Positions 13,301-28,700 of a stretch of 64,000 bases of DNA are shown here, piece after piece (position 1 is the first letter of the stretch; each line of letters opens with the position of its first letter). The translations under genes and the position numbers were made by a program. The DNA is from Neoarius graeffei (taxonomy: Eukaryota; Chordata; Actinopteri; Siluriformes; Ariidae). The DNA lies in the NCBI RefSeq assembly GCF_027579695.1, contig NC_083579.1, forward strand, positions 73,529,871 through 73,593,870, read 5' to 3'. The notes under the pieces were generated by a model, which saw nothing but the letters and a program-made list of their open reading frames with translations, was not told the DNA's origin and made no database searches.

Positions 13301-16300
13301 GAGAAGAGAGCCAAACAGCATCCCTAGAGTAGCCCTGCATTGGACACCAGAAGGTAGAAGAAAAAGAGGAAGACCCAAAACCACCTGGCATTGAATTGTG
13401 GAGGAGGAGACGCGAACCATGAATCTGACCTGGAGAAGCGTCCAAAAGATGGCCCAAAATCGCCAGGAGTCGAGATCCTTCGTTGCTGCCCAAAATGCCA
13501 GGAGGCATAACGGGCAATAAGTAAGCACAATGGGTAAGGTCATGGTTTTTTTTTTCCCACACGTTCCAACACAGTTCTAAAACTGCTTTTTACAACATCT
13601 TCATTTATCTGTTTTTTTTTTTTTTTTTAAGTATTATAATACACAGGGCCAAATTACTCAATTCTGATTGGTCAATCAAGGACGGCTTTTTTCCTTAACA
13701 CGGGGACGTATTTCTGAAATGCTATTGGCTAGTTCGTTGCTTGGTTACGGTTACAAAAATTAGCAAATTGTGTCAACAAAATGGATTTTGTAAAGACATT
13801 CCAATAAAATTTTGTGAACCACTTTCAAAATCCTCGTGTCGTGTCGCCGTGTCATGATGAAAGACGCTTTAGAAACTGATTCAAACGTGCAAGATAGTCT
13901 CGCGCCCTGATTGGTTCAGAAAACGTGACCTTGAACGGCTTCCGAAGTATGAATTTGGCCCTATACATTATAAACAAGTAATCGTACGGTTCCTCGTAAA
14001 ATTAAGGATCAATTTCACTTGTGATTTCAAAGTTTTGAAATCGCCCGAGTCGCGAAATCACTCGTGAAATTAATCCTTAATTTTACTCGGCCCCATGCGA
14101 TTACCTATACTAATCATGACATACAGACTACAGAGATATTATTGTAGCTGAACTTGTGCTGAATACAAAAAAGTCATATGCTTTTGAAAATACTGCTTAG
14201 ATTTGTTGAAATTGACAAAATCAGAGCACGCCAAAATCATTCGAGTGCCAGAAAATACCCTCAGACCCCAGAGGGTTAATACCATAATCTTGAGTACTGT
14301 AATTAAAAAAAAAAAAAAAAGTTACCATATTTTGCTGTGAATGCAATTCCATTACTCAAGAACCACCTGGTTATCATGTGACTGTTGTATCCAGTAATAA
14401 AATAAAGGAGCAGTGCTGAAGTACCTGTGAGGAAATAAGCTGACGCGGCCCTTGACTGTAATGTGCTGTCCAGGACTCAGCCCTTTAAGTATACTGCCCC
14501 TGTAGGGTATACTCTAGTGGGGGAGAGAAAACGTATAACTTGTGACTGGTGCAGTCGGCATTCTGCGTTTGAAATGATGTTTCTGTGAGATGAGCTCATG
14601 AACTCACCAGATCACCTGATTCTGAAAATATTGCCTGTAGAAATAAAACGAGACTGAGATTAGAACTGTTAACAGCCCACCACATACATGTCAACCTATA
14701 CGGAATGTCCGTATTTTATACGGATTTGATTCAATAAACGTAGTATACAGGCGTATAAATAAAGTTATACGGATTCTTTAAAAAAACTTCAATATTTATT
14801 TAGCGCTATAATCAATTCCCACGATGATAAAAGAGCGCATAACATTTACAAACGTACTGTACACCACAGACAGCCAGTAAAGAGTCTTATGAAATCGAGC
14901 GTTATCTTGTGGTAGCGAGACTTCGTTCCACTTCTGATCATGCGCACACCACATTGCGAGAATCCCGCCAACCGGGAAGTAACATTTTGTTTGAAACTCG
15001 TATTTCCACCTGAGCGACTTTCAACAGCGACTGAAAAGATTCTGAATGGGCGCTCCGGCAAGATCAACACAAACGCTTGCTGTGACATGCAGCCTCGTGA
15101 GGTATTGGTGCAGAGTGCTAAAAAAGCTGTCATGGAGTACAATTCAGAACATTAGAGTGACACTTTGTGTTTTTGTCGAACATTGGAGCTTTGTATTCAT
15201 TCTGACGGTTTATTGTTATTAATATTGAATAAAAAGTAACTGGGATATGACGCGGTACGCGGTGGTCCGGATCACCGTATTTTCCATACAAAACGAGGGC
15301 ATTAATTAATTATTTTTCCTGGATTGTGGTCCGGTTCACCGTATGCTGTATTATATTACGATATAAATAAAAACTTACCAAAATCATACTGTGTTTGTCA
15401 TTTAATACGAGTTTTTTTACAAAGTCGTACATCATTTGTTATTTTTTCTCAAACCGGAAGAGAAATGCATGCGTAAAACACACGCGCAATAAAAGATACC
15501 AGTTCTAACGCATGTAAAAAAGCGGGAGCTGCCACGAGGGAAGTGAAAAATAATTTTCACAGTAAGACTTTTTATTTGTCTTCTGAACTTGGTGGTCCGG
15601 ACCACAACGGTAGTCCGGACCACCGCGTACCGCGTCATATATCATTGTTAATCATCATTCAAATTTTAGGTAAATTATTTTAATTTGCATCTTATACGGA
15701 TTTTATAAGGGAAATACGGATTTTGGAGGTTGGTTATACAGGTTTGATTGACCAAAGGTTGACATGTATGCCACCAGATAATAAAATAAATAAAAAAGAA
15801 GAAAATCGGTAGATAATCGGCTGCTGGGAGGAGACAGAGCTTCTTACTGAGCTTGGGACGTAGCCAATGGCGTGTATTTGAACTTTTCCTGATACGGAGA
15901 ACGTATCAACCCTGTGCAGAGGGATTCTGTGCTGATACTCCAGGACATGAGCTCCATTTACCGCCACCTGCAGAAGAGAGACGGTGATCAGAAGAACTGC
16001 TAAACTGTTTTTGCATCCCGAGAGCCTGTGCTTGAATTATGTGAGGTCTTGGGAGTGCCGAGGAGCCTTAGTTATACTAACGGCATCCTGTTTATCTCCA
16101 AAATCACACGTACCATTTGTGTGGAGGATTCCAGAAAACTGCCAAAAATTGGGAAAAGGTTGTTTTTTTTTTTTGTTAATAAATGTACTTTCATGTCTGT
16201 ACTTTGAGAAGACATCGACGTATTTTACCAAAACTACACAGACAATCTAACCTTACTGCGGCCAGCCAGATTTAAAATGCTCCAACTTTATTTCTGACCA

Positions 16301-19300
16301 AGATACAACCAAAAGAGAAACATTTCGCACTTTATATTCCAAACAGTTTACATACAGTCCTGTACAAAAGTCTTAGCCCCCCCCATTTTTTTCATACAAA
16401 CTTTGTTATAGAGTTCTATTTTATGACTTCTACATTATCGAGCACAAAATTAAATGTTACAGAAAAAAAATTTTTTGTAATATGTCTGAGCAGCATATTA
16501 CATAGAGTACTTTTCAGATTAAAAAAAACAACAAAACATAATGAAGGCTACTGGGTTTTGGTGCAAAATGAAGAAGCGAGTGTGACAAAGTGTCCAGAAG
16601 AACGGTGTCACTGTGGCTGGTTCTGGAAGATGCTCAGTAAAACCTACGGCTCATTTCCTTATAAAACTGCACTCGTTGTACCCGAGACTACTATTTTTTT
16701 TTGTTTGTTTTAAAGCAAAGGGTCGTCTCACACCAAATACTGACTTTGTTGCCTTTATTACAGCTTACTGATTACCGTTTATGGTATTTTTTTAATGTTG
16801 AAACATTTAATTTCATTATTTTTAAGCCATTTTTGGTCTACGACATTTCTTTACATGTGCCCAAGACTTCTGCACAGTAGTGTACTTCAGGAAAACTTGT
16901 CTTTTTTTCAGATCTATTTGCAGTACGGATGGAACTGAATATGAATGTTAATTTGGCTTGAACAGCTGTCCAAAATGAATACGAATACAGAGCCGAACTA
17001 TAGACACAGCAGTCCCCCCCCCCCATGTAAACTTGCAGGGTGGGTTGCCTGGTCTTAGCAAACTACCAACCCTACCTGCAACTCAAAAAAATAAAATTAA
17101 AAAAAAAAAAAAGCAAAAATTGGCGGAGCTTTTAGGGAGGAAGAGGTGGCGCCATACTCTCTTTCCCTTCTCAATCACAGCAACACTATAGCCAATCAAG
17201 GCATGTGGAAGTGGGTGGATAGCACTTTCCTCTGAGTGTATTACGGCACAAAAACTGCACAAAGACCTGAATCCAGCCCAGAATGTTCAGAAATGGGAAA
17301 AAGTAGATGCTTTTTTTTCTTCTTTTTTCAGTCATTTCATGAAACAGTAGTGCGCATTTCTGATTTGCAGTATCTGTTTGCAACATACAGCAGGCTTGTA
17401 GTACTCGAGTCCGACCCGTGCATTAACTGCATTCAGACTCAAATTCGAGTCGAGGACTGATTTTATTTTCATTTTTTTGTAACATGCCATACTAATTTGG
17501 CACAAGATATTTATATCTACATTAATTTTTATACTAATTCCGTGCAAGAGAATGCACATTCACCTGTTCATACGTCATGTTCAGGAACAAACTAACGTTA
17601 ATGGCGCTAAAATGCCTGGACAGAACGCCGCTAGGATTGTCCGCTTTGCTTATACAGACTTCTCGTGCAGTGGGGGGGGAAAAAAATGCACTGCTGTGTG
17701 TTCCATATGTAGAAGAACTATCGAGGAGACGACGGGGACGACCTCGAACTTCAGTCGTCATTTGGCGAGACTCCACCTGGAGAAGGAAGTGACATGCTAT
17801 GTTCATTGCTCTGTTGATAGTGGGCGGGGCTTGCTGAGCGATGAACAAGCTTTTTATCTGTAGCCTGTTAACTAAAACGGGGCAGTCGAGCAGGAACGTT
17901 ATTACCCTTTTTCAGCTCGCTTCAGCCCGACACGGCTCGCGTTTCGACTACCTCAGAACAGCACGACTCCGCTCGCTTCAGCCCTGCTCAGCACCCAAAA
18001 CTCGCACGGTTTTGGAGTGGGGCTGAAGCGAGCCAAACCGAGCAGAGTGGGGCTAGGGGCGTGAGGAGACACTCCCCTGTGCACTGATTGGTGAGGAGGA
18101 GTGTCCTCACACGCCCACACACACCCCGCGAGCATGCTGGGATCTGTAAACACCGTAAACCCAGAAGAAGAAGAATTACGAGAATTTCTGAAGCCTTATG
18201 CGCCTCGCCTCATCTATACGCTCTTGCCAGTATCTGTTGGCGTTGTCGGTGACAACAAGCCACAGCACCAAGACCAGCAACACTAACGACTTCATGTCCT
18301 CCATGTTTATTGTTTACTCTCCGGGTCGTCAGACTACCGCTTAAAAGGTCACTGATGTCACTGTTTGCGCCGCCTAATGACATCACGTGACGTCCACCCA
18401 CTTTCGCTAACTCCACCCAATGTGTCCACCCACTTCCAGCCAGCACGGTTCAGCGCGGTTGTAGTCGAAATGCAACTCCAACAGCCCCACTCAGCTCGAC
18501 TCAGCCCAACTCAGCACGGCACGGCTCAGCCTGACTCAGGTAGTGGAAAAGCGGCATTAGTCCGACACAGTAGCAGAGACGCTTTCACATAAAGGCAGCA
18601 ACAGCCACCGTCACATGGTGCGGATGAAGTCTTGTTCTCGGACTCGAGGTTTAGTGACTCGACTACGACACTGATATACGGATATCACACGTGGAACCTG
18701 GCAACCCGGCTCACTTCTGGTTTCAATCTGAATATGAAAACATAAAAGATACAAACACATTGTGCTTCACCTCTAAAAAAAATAAACAGTATATCTGACC
18801 ACGTGAAGGGTTCAGGAAGCCTGTCCATGTTTAGAAAAGCTAAACATCAGTCTTCATTCACAGAAAGAGATCGAGTTTAACCTGAATGTGTTGGTTCACA
18901 ACAGTGATTGTGGTTTTCTTTTATTAATCAAACCACCCCCATGCCAGGTAGTTTCCATTTGTTTGGAACTGAGATTAGGGCTCATCCTTTGTTCATCATT
19001 GCACTGGGTATGTAACGATGTAGTATAACTTGCTGGAAAATTAGGAAAACTGAATAGATATTAAATCACTTGTACACAGATACCAAATCATGGTTGTTTT
19101 TTTAGCTTAGTACTTTATCCAATAGCTCATAACAGCAATAAAAAAAATTAAAAAAAAGATACGCATTAGAAAACTGAACTAGCCTGAATATTTTAGAGAT
19201 AATTTATAAAATGGCAGTTAAAACATCTGATTTTAATTGAAGCACAAGTTGGAACAGGCATTACAGAAGCATCAGAATAAAGTCACATCAGTTTTTGGTC

Positions 19301-22300
19301 CAATAGTGCCACGTGGTGGGAGTCTCTGGGAATTTTGTTATAATTCAAAACACTGGTGATGGTGAAATAAATAACTACAGTGGCATGCAAAAGTTTGTGC
19401 ACCCTTACTGAAAATGTCTGTTACTGTGAATAGTTAAGTGAGCAGAAGATGAACTGATCACCAAAAGGCATAAAGGTAAAGACGACACATTTCTTTCAGC
19501 GTTTTCTGCAAGATGTGTGTATTATTTTTCTTTTGTACAATTGGAGAGTGAAAAAAGAAAAGGAACACCATGTGAAAGTTTAGGCACCCCAATACATTTG
19601 AGTTCTCGGGTAACTTTTACCAAGGTTCCAGACCTTAATTAGCTTATCGAGCTGTGGCTTGTTCAAATTCTTCGTTAGGAAAGATGCAGATTTCAAAGCT
19701 GTATAAATTCTCTGACTCCTCAAACTTGTCCCTAAAATCAACAGCCATGGGCTCCTCTAAGCAACTAACGAGCATTCTGAATAATAAAATAATTGATGCT
19801 CACAAAGCAGGAGAAGGCTACAAGAACACAGCAAAGTGTTTTCAGGTAGCTGTTTCCTCAGATCGTAATGTTATTAAGAAATGGCAGTTAACAGAAACAG
19901 TGGAGATCAAGGTGAGGTCTGGAAGATGAAGAAAACTTTCTGAAAGAACTGCTCGTTGGATTGCTAGAAAGGCAAATAAAAACAGCGGTCTCAAAAGTAG
20001 CCGGTCACCGGCGGCAAATCACCGTCTGTGGCTTGTTATGCCGCCGGCTATTGTCAGTCGAGTCACAAAATTTAATATTAAATATTTCTGACGGCAAAAA
20101 AAGTTGTGAACATAAATTACATCCACTATGTCATGTATGTCCGTTGCCGCGTCAACTTTGTTTACATCCTCGACGAGTGCAGCCATTAGCTGTGTTGCCA
20201 GATTGGGCGGTTTTAAGTGCATTTTGGCGGGTTTTGAACATATTTTGGGCTGGAAAACGTCAGCAGTATCTGGCAACATATTTTTTTTACTTAATACAAG
20301 AAATTAATGGATGCCAACGTTTTTGCCAAAATGGTATTTTATTTTCCATTGTTTAGGCAGCTTCAGCATCATACTGTGAGATTCTGTTCAAATTGTTTTT
20401 TTCTTCTATGAAGCCTGAGCCATTTATTTTATTAGTTTATAATTATTGTTTAATTTAGTCTTCAGGAGAGACTGCCTGCACACAGTACTAGTATTAATAG
20501 TGTTTTTTTTTCTTACATGAAAGCTGAGGCATTTATATTATATTTTAAGGTAACTTCATGTTGTGCCGTGAGGTTCTCTGCACTTTAACTTTTGAACCAA
20601 CAGGAGCATTTGGATAAGTAAAGCCTATTTTTCTGCATTTTTGTAGTCCTGGTCATCTTTTATATTGGTAAAGTTGTTTATAGGATCATTTCTCAGTGTC
20701 TGTTTTTTTAATCAATAGTTTTTCAGTAATAACTTAATATTTAACATATCACTCAATTTTAAACAAACCCCCCCATGGGCTGCCCCCATAGTCTCCAAAA
20801 TTTCTGTGGGAAACACTGGCGTGCGTAACAACGCTAATCAAGCTTAAGCTAGATGACCCGCCTCAAATACCTGTCCCAGGTAAATGTTATCCCAATTTTA
20901 GATGGCCTGTTCCAAACCATCCCGCCCCATGAAAAATTCGTACTTGCATCTCTCTCTCTCTCTCTCTTATATCCCTGCACGCTTTGCGTGCATTATGTCT
21001 GCCGCTGGCAGACATTTTACCATTTTGCACCCTGCTGTAAATTATTTGTACCCTGCTATTCTCCCAAACTTTGAAGCCCCTGTAAAAACCCATGTTTGAC
21101 TGCAAAAGACCTTCAGAAAAAGATTTAGCAGACCCTGGAGTGGTGGTGCACTGTTCTACTATGCAGCGACACCTGAACAAATATGACCTTCATGGAGGAG
21201 TCATCAGAAGAAAACCTTTCCTGCGTCCTAGCCACAAAATTTAGCGTCTGATGTTTGCAAATGAACATCTATGTAAATAAGCCTGATGCATTTTGGAAAC
21301 AAGTCCTGTGGACTGATGAAATCAAAATAGACCTTTATGGCCATAATGTGCAAAGGTATGTTTTGGAGAAAAAAGGGTGCCAAATTCCAGTAAAAGAACA
21401 CCTCTCCAACTCTAAAGCATGGGTGTGGATCGATCACGCTTTGGGGTTGTGTTGCAGCCAGTGGCACAGGGCACATTTCACTGGTTGAGGGAAGCATGGA
21501 TTCGAATAAATACCAGCAAATTCTGGAAGCAAACATCACACCATCTGTAAAAAAGTTGAAGTTAAAAAGAGGACGGGTCCTACAATAAGACGATGATCCA
21601 AAACACACCTCAAAATCTACAATGGAATACCTCAAGGCACAAGCTGAAGGTTTTACCCTGGCCCTCACAGAGGTCTCAAAAGTAGCCGGTCACCGGCGGC
21701 AAATCGCCGGCTATGGCTTGTTATGCTGCCGGCTATTGTCAGTCAAGTCACAAAATTTAATATTAAATATTTCTGACAGCAAAAAAAGTTGTGAACGTAA
21801 ATTACATCCACTATGTCATTTATGTCCGTTGCCGCGTCAACTGTGTTTACATCCTCGACACGAGTGCAGCCATTACTGCCGCCCGTGTTGCCAGACTGGG
21901 AGGTTTCCCGCCCAATCTGGGCGGTTTTAAGTGCATTTTGGCGGGTTTTGAACATATTTTGGGCTGTAAAACGTCAGCAGTATCTGGCAACATATTTTTT
22001 TTACTTAATACAAGAAATTAATGGATGCCAACGTTTTTGCCAAAATGGTATTTTATTTTCCATTGTTTAGGCAGCTTCAGCATCATACTGTGAGATTCTG
22101 TTCAAATTGTTTTTTTCTTCTATGAAGCCTGAGCCATTTATTTTATTAGTTTATAATTATTGTTTAATTTAGTCTTCAGGAGAGACTGCCTGCACACAGC
22201 ACTAGTATTAATAGTTTTTTTCTTACATGAAAGCTGAGGCATTTATATTATATTTTAAGGTAACTTCATGTTGTGCCGTGAGGTTCTCTGCACTTTAACT

Positions 22301-22674
22301 TTTGAACCAACAGGAGCATTTGGATAAGTAAAGCCTATTTTTCTGCATTTTTGTAGTCCTGGTCATCTTTTATATTGCTAAAGTTGTTTATAGGATCATT
22401 TCTCAGTGTCTGTGTTTTTAATCAATAGTTTTTCAGTAATAACTTAATATTTAACATATCACTCAATTTTAAACAACCCCCGCACCTCCCCCATGGGCTG
22501 CCCCCATAGTCTCCAAAATTTCTGTGGGAAACACTGGCGTGCGTAACAACGCTAATCAAGCTTAAGCTAGACGACCCGCCTCAAATACCCGTCCCGGGTA
22601 AATGTTATCCCAATTTTAGATGGCCTGTTCCAAACCATCCCGCCCCATGAAAAATTCGTACTTGCATATCTCTC

Positions 22675-22733
<59 letters not shown>

Positions 22734-25700
22734 CCTGCACGCTTTGCTAACCTGCTGGCAGACATTTTACCATTTTGCACCCTGCTGTAAATTATTTGTA
22801 CCCTGCTATTCTCCCAAACTTTGAAGCCCCTGCCCTCACAGTCCCCTGACCTAAACATCATTGAAAATCTGTGGATAGATCTCAAAAGAGCAGCGCATGC
22901 AAGACAGCCCAAGGAACTTGTAGAACTGGAAGCCTTTTGCAAGGATGAATGTGTGAAAATCCCCCAGGTAAGAACTGAAAGATTATTAGCTGGCTACAAA
23001 ACGTGTCTACAAGCTGTGATACTTGCCAAAGAGGGTGTTACTAGGTACTAACCATGCAGGGTGCCCAAACTTTTGCTTCGGGTCCTTTTCTTTTTTTGTC
23101 ATTTAGAAAATGTAAAAGATGAAAATTTAAAAAAAAAAAAAAATTGTTTTTGCTTAAAATATAAAGGGAGTGGGTCATCTTTAACTTTATGCCTTTTGGA
23201 GGTCATTTCATCTTCAACTTGCTTAACTGTTCACAGTAACGGCAATTTTGACCAGGGGTGCCCAAACTTTTGCATACCACCGTATACAGAGTACACACTC
23301 TGGTCAGTTTGTATTAATCAATCAGTGTCCACTATAAGAAGATCGTTCTACATGCCCGTCAATTATTTTGCTTGTTCACAGGCCATCTGTACAAGAGCAG
23401 GCTAATAATGAACAGGAAGTACCATGTTTGTCATGGTATATGCATATAGGAGTAGGATTGCAAATCCAGGAGTGATTTCTTCCTTAACCAGGATTATAAC
23501 AACACATTTACATCCTACTCAGAGACATCTGGTACCTTCTGTCCTCTCTCATCTCATTACATCACATCCCAAGCCACCTCAAACCCAGACTCTCAAGGTG
23601 AATATCAGGTCACTCACCTTGAACACATCTTCCTGTACTAGAATAATCGTCTCAAAGGATGCTCCTTGCTTAAAGGGCATCTGATCCAGAGTCTCCTCTC
23701 TGCCCCAGCTACCTTGCTGTAAGGAGTTACAAACGATGCAAGGAGAGCTCCTGAAGCGGGGATTGAAGTGGAAAGCGACGTCGGCTCGGGGCTTCGTGCT
23801 GCTCCCACAGGTCAGGTCAAACTGGAACCTGGGAGTGGAGGTATACTTTGTGTAACTACACTGCTCAAAACATTAGATCGCAGCCGTGTGCAATTTCATC
23901 TGCATGAGAAACGCGCCTAAAACTCAATACTGACCCATTTTATCTTGATAAATCTTGTTCCTGGTCATGACTGATCTGTAAAATTCTTGTTTTGCTGTGC
24001 AATAACTTTTACATACTTATAAAATATCTTTTGAAAAATGTTCCGATTTAAATTGCATGTAATCTTTACACTAGAATCGCACAATATAAACAAATTGTGT
24101 ACTTGCAATCAAATGGTGACATCGCGGATCGTTCTGACCGTAGGTCGCGTTAACCGACAATTGTCCGTCATTGACGGATTTTTTTTTTTAGCTATGACGG
24201 AAAAATCTGAAGGCCGTCGGTCATTTTGACGGATGTTTACCGTTACCATTACCAATAACAGCCTAATAATAACAATAATAAAACATAATGAAACACACAG
24301 TTGAAATGATTGGCAAGTTGTGGCAGAGTTTTCTTACATACATAGTCTTCACTGCCGTCACTTTCAATCTGAGCCGACGCTGCGGCAGTCTTGATGTTCA
24401 GTGCATCGGCTGCTCATGTATACATTGTAGCCACTGGCTGTTCCGCCCATCACGCTCCTGACCGCGCTCTGACTTTTCTAACCACTAGCACAGTGAGCTG
24501 TATTAATGTTTCCCTTCTCTGCAGAAGACACGTTATTTTTGCTATTAAAAAAAAAAAAAAAAGAGATGCATTGGGTTGTTTGTGTCGTTTCCCTGCCTGT
24601 ACGTCTTAATGCAATAGCGCTCATTTAGGCTAGTTGTTTTCTTGTTTTTAAAATGAAACAAATATCGATTTATTGTATTCTTCCCCAGCAAGCTTAGGAA
24701 CGTCACTGCTCGAATATCTGCTAAACTATCATTTTAATGAGAGCACGGGTAGACAAACTAACATTTAAACATAACTTCGTTTTATTTAAGACCTTCCGTG
24801 TCAGCCCACTACGGGTCACCGCGGGGTGCAGCTGCACCACTGGTGCAGAAAGACCGCATGCTGCAGGATTTCCTGCCTATGAAGAGAGTACTAGCAGGGT
24901 CGGGAAATCCAACTTTCAGAGGCCCTTGCCGGCTTCTGATCACTTCCCTGGGAGAAATGTTTCCCGACTTCAGAACTTTGGCTGAAGTGGCGCTGGTTAT
25001 TCCAGTCTCCAGTGTCGCAGCAGAGCGCGGGTTCAGCCTTCAGAATAAAATTAAAACGTCAACGAGAAGTCGTCTGTCCGAGGCAAAGACGCAAAATTTA
25101 ATGACGATTGCCTCGGCAGCAGTCTCCGTTGACGACTTTGATTATGCACAAGCGAGCTCCCAATTTAAATCCATGCGGGCCAGAAGGAAGGTTTGAGCTC
25201 ACGCAAACAGGTCAAATTAGATTGTCACTTAAATCGTTGTAGTGGACTGTTCATATTTTAACTGCAATTGTCTTGCTACGTTGTAAAATAACATTGTTCA
25301 TATGCCCGTTAAGGCACAACAGCCGCAATGTTGTTAGCGGAGGGAAAATGGGTTCACAAGTGACCGAACGTCAGAATCTCTGTTCATCTTTTTGCATCAT
25401 AAATAAATGATTAAATACAAGCTTGTTCTGTGAATTAATTTTTAAATGAAAATGAGTCCATGAAAACACAAGTGATTAAATATATAGCATTTATAGCCTA
25501 TATACACTGTCATTTAAAAGTTAAAATAAAATGACAGATAATAATGGACAATGACGGAATTTTTACGACCCTGTCCGTCAAAATGACGGACAATGAAAAA
25601 GTCTAACGCAACCACTGCTTCTGACTAAAATAATTGTTTATATGGATATCGTGAGTCATCAAATCACTTATCCAGAGCACACGAAACATTTAAAGGAAAA

Positions 25701-28700
25701 CTCCACCCTGAAACACATTAAATACATGTTTACGATATATGTGCAGTCATGTATACACATTTTATATATAAAATGTGTGTGTACATGATTGTACACATTT
25801 ATATGGCTTCGGCTTTTTTATTTATTGGTCTATTGTGATTTTTTTTTATGAACTTGCATTATTAAGCGTTTTATGTTTCTTGTTTGGGGACTACGGATGG
25901 AATTTAGCATTTTTGCTAATTCCGGTGTATTTACACTGCATCTCTCATGTATGCAGTGTTCATTTAATACGCATTGTCCCGTCTAAATAAACAAATAAAT
26001 GAAAAAACGCTGAAAATGTTTGTCATGTGTTTGGCGATTTGCTGCTAGAACTTCACCAGAGGACATTGCTAGTGCATTTAAAATGGTGTTAGGGGGGGAA
26101 AATCAGTCCCAACCATCAGGGAGAACACTGGTGAATACTAAGGTTTCGCGTTAGAGCCCTGCACTCCCGCGGGAGTCCCGCGGGACCCGACGCAAAGCAG
26201 TGCACCGCGGGACAAATTTTGAAAGCTCATTGCGGGCGGGAGAGGTGATAAGCCGCAGTCCCGCTAACTAAAAACGTGTTTAAAATAAAATTTATAAATT
26301 ATTAATTTATGTCCATCATATATAATTTGTGCTGGATATTTTATTTGGCATTAATAAAAACATTTTAAGATGCCTAAATTTGCGGATGTGGTCTAATCTC
26401 ACGTATGTTTCCGATTCCTTTCCGCTCTTCCGTGTTCGAGATCTCCGATCATGGCAGAAGAGCAGAGCTCCTCTAGTGAAGCTCACAATGGGTATCTCTG
26501 TAAAGCCTCAGCTGCGCATGCCGCCTGGCAACGCGCACCCTCGCTACATGCGCTAGGTGAAGGATCGGTCAGTGGAGAGCTCAGCGTGTTTAATTCCCCA
26601 AGCCAATGACAAGAACTTTCGTGAGAAATAACGCGAACGTCTGCATCATGCGGGATTTGCGGGCGGGAGCGGGACAAAATATGGCAGGCGCGGGCGGGAC
26701 TGAAAATTCTGTCCCGCGCAGACCTCCATTTCGCGTTTAGCTCCTAAACCCAAAAACAGCAAGAGTTTCTGTCTCGCTCACTATTATCCAGCGACATTTA
26801 ATGTCCTATTAATGAGAAATCCAGCATAGAAGTAATGGCGACTCAAAGTTCCAGAATGTAATGTAACTTCCCAAGACGTTTGCGCCGAGTAGTCACAGAG
26901 ACACGGCTCGGGGACTGAGGTGTTCTTTTGTGATGGTGTTGCCAGTGGTATTAACATGAAAGCGATGGAGCAGTGTGTACAGATGAGAAGATAGAAGAGC
27001 TGGACAAACGAAAGAATTAAAGTGCTGCTGCACTGCTCTCTTTTTAGTTAGAGCCGAGGTGAAGGTCAAATCCCACTGCATTACTGTCAGAAGGTTGTCA
27101 AACAGCATTGTGGGTAACGTAGTAATGTAGAAACTTAACTACAACCCCGATTCCAAAAAAGTTGGGACAAAGTACAAATTGTAAAAAACAGAATGCAATA
27201 ATTTACAAATCTCAAAAACTGATATTGTATTCACAATAGAACATAGACAACATATCAAATGTCGAAAGTGAGACATTTTGAAACTTCATGCCAAATATTG
27301 GCTCATTTGAAATTTCATGACAGCAACACATCTCAAAAAAGTTGGGACAGGGGCAATAAGAGACTGGAAAAGTTAAAGGTACAAAAAAGGAACAGCTGGA
27401 GGACCAAATTGCAACTCATTAGGTCAATTAGCAATAGGTCATTAACATGACTGGGTATAAAAAGAGCATCTTGGAGTGGCAGCGGCTCTCAGAAGTAAAG
27501 ATGGGAAGAGGATCACCAAATCCCCCTAATTCTGCGCCGACAAATAGTGGAGCAATATCAGAAAGGAGTTCGACAGTGTAAAATTGCAAAGAGTTTGAAC
27601 ATATCATCATCTACAGTGCATAATATCATCAAAAGATTCAGAGAATCTGGAAGAATCTCTGTGCGTAAGGGTCAAGGCCGGAAAACCATACTGGGTGCCC
27701 GTGATCTTCGGGCCCTTAGACGGCACTGCATCACATACAGGCATGCTTCTGTATTGGAAATCACAAAATGGGCTCAGGAATATTTCCAGAGAACATTATC
27801 TGTGAACACAATTCACCGTGCCATCCGCCGTTGCCAGCTAAAACTCTATAGTTCAAAGAAGAAGCCGTATCTAAACATGATCCAGAAGCGCAGACGTCTT
27901 CTCTGGGCCAAGGCTCATTTAAAATGGACTGTGGCGAAGTGGAAAACTGTTCTGTGGTCAGACGAATCAAAATTTGAAGTTCTTTATGGAAATCAGGGAC
28001 GCCGTGTCATTCGGACTAAAGAGGAGAAGGACGACCCAAGTTGTTATCGGCGCTCAGTTCAGAAGCCTGCATCTCTGATGGTATGGGGTTGCATTAGTGC
28101 GTGTGGCATGGGCAGCTTACACATCTGGAAAGACACCATCAATGCTGAAAGGTATATCCAGGTTCTAGAGCAACATATGCTCCCATCCAGATGACGTCTC
28201 TTTCAGGGAAGACCTTGCATTTTCCAACATGACAATGCCAAACCACATACTGCATCAATTACAGCATCATGGCTGCGTAGAAGAAGGGTCCGGGTACTGA
28301 ACTGGCCAGCCTGCAGTCCAGATCTTTCACCCATAGAAAACATTTGGCGCATCATAAAACGGAAGATACGACAAAAAAGACCTAAAGACAGTTGAGCAAC
28401 TAGAATCCTACATTAGACAAGAATGGGTTAACATTCCTATACCTAAACTTGAGCAACTTGTCTCCTCAGTCCCCAGACGTTTACAGACTGTTGTAAAGAG
28501 AAAAGGGGATGTCTCACAGTGGTAAACATGGCCTTGTCCCAACTTTGAGATGTGTTGTTGTCATGAAATTTAAAATCACCTAATTTTTCTCTTTAAATGA
28601 TACATTTTCTCAGTTTAAACATTTGATATGTCATCTATGTTCTATTCTGAATAAAATATGGAATTTTGAAACTTCCACATCATTGCATTCCGTTTTTATT

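Larger units (their letters stand above)
21668..22832 (+). mobile_element. 1.1-kb CAG-GGTCTCAAAAG element, copy 2
   Basis: Same family and orientation as at 19983, with ends CAGAGGTCTCAAAAGTAGCC and TTTGAAGCCCCTG. The flanking duplication CCCTCA (21662-21667 and 22833-22838) is exact. Removing the insert restores the transposase codons for P-W-P-S-Q-S-P-D. Here the CT run of copy 1 is replaced by a long AT microsatellite. Confidence 0.82.
19378..23282 (+). mobile_element. Tc1-like transposon carrying two copies of another element
   Basis: The ends CAGTGGCATGCAAAAGTTTG (left) and CAAACTTTTGCATACCACCG (right) are inverted and flanked by TA. Broken transposase pieces are recognisable: an N-terminal part near 19650-19980 (QTSILNNKI-type start, [13 protein letters not shown]), a catalytic part at 21255-21490 ([17 protein letters not shown]) and a C-terminal part at 22825-23050 ([14 protein letters not shown]). 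Many stops are present. Insertions at 19983-21082 and 21668-22832 bring the ~1.6-kb element to 3.9 kb. Confidence 0.85.

Noticed and set aside
20156-20279. Recurrent peptide [23 protein letters not shown] in frames at 2.7, 20, 21.9, 41.3 and 44.6 kb
   Set aside because: It is the translation of the GTTGCC MITE, as shown by TIRs and the exact duplication at 41319-41424.
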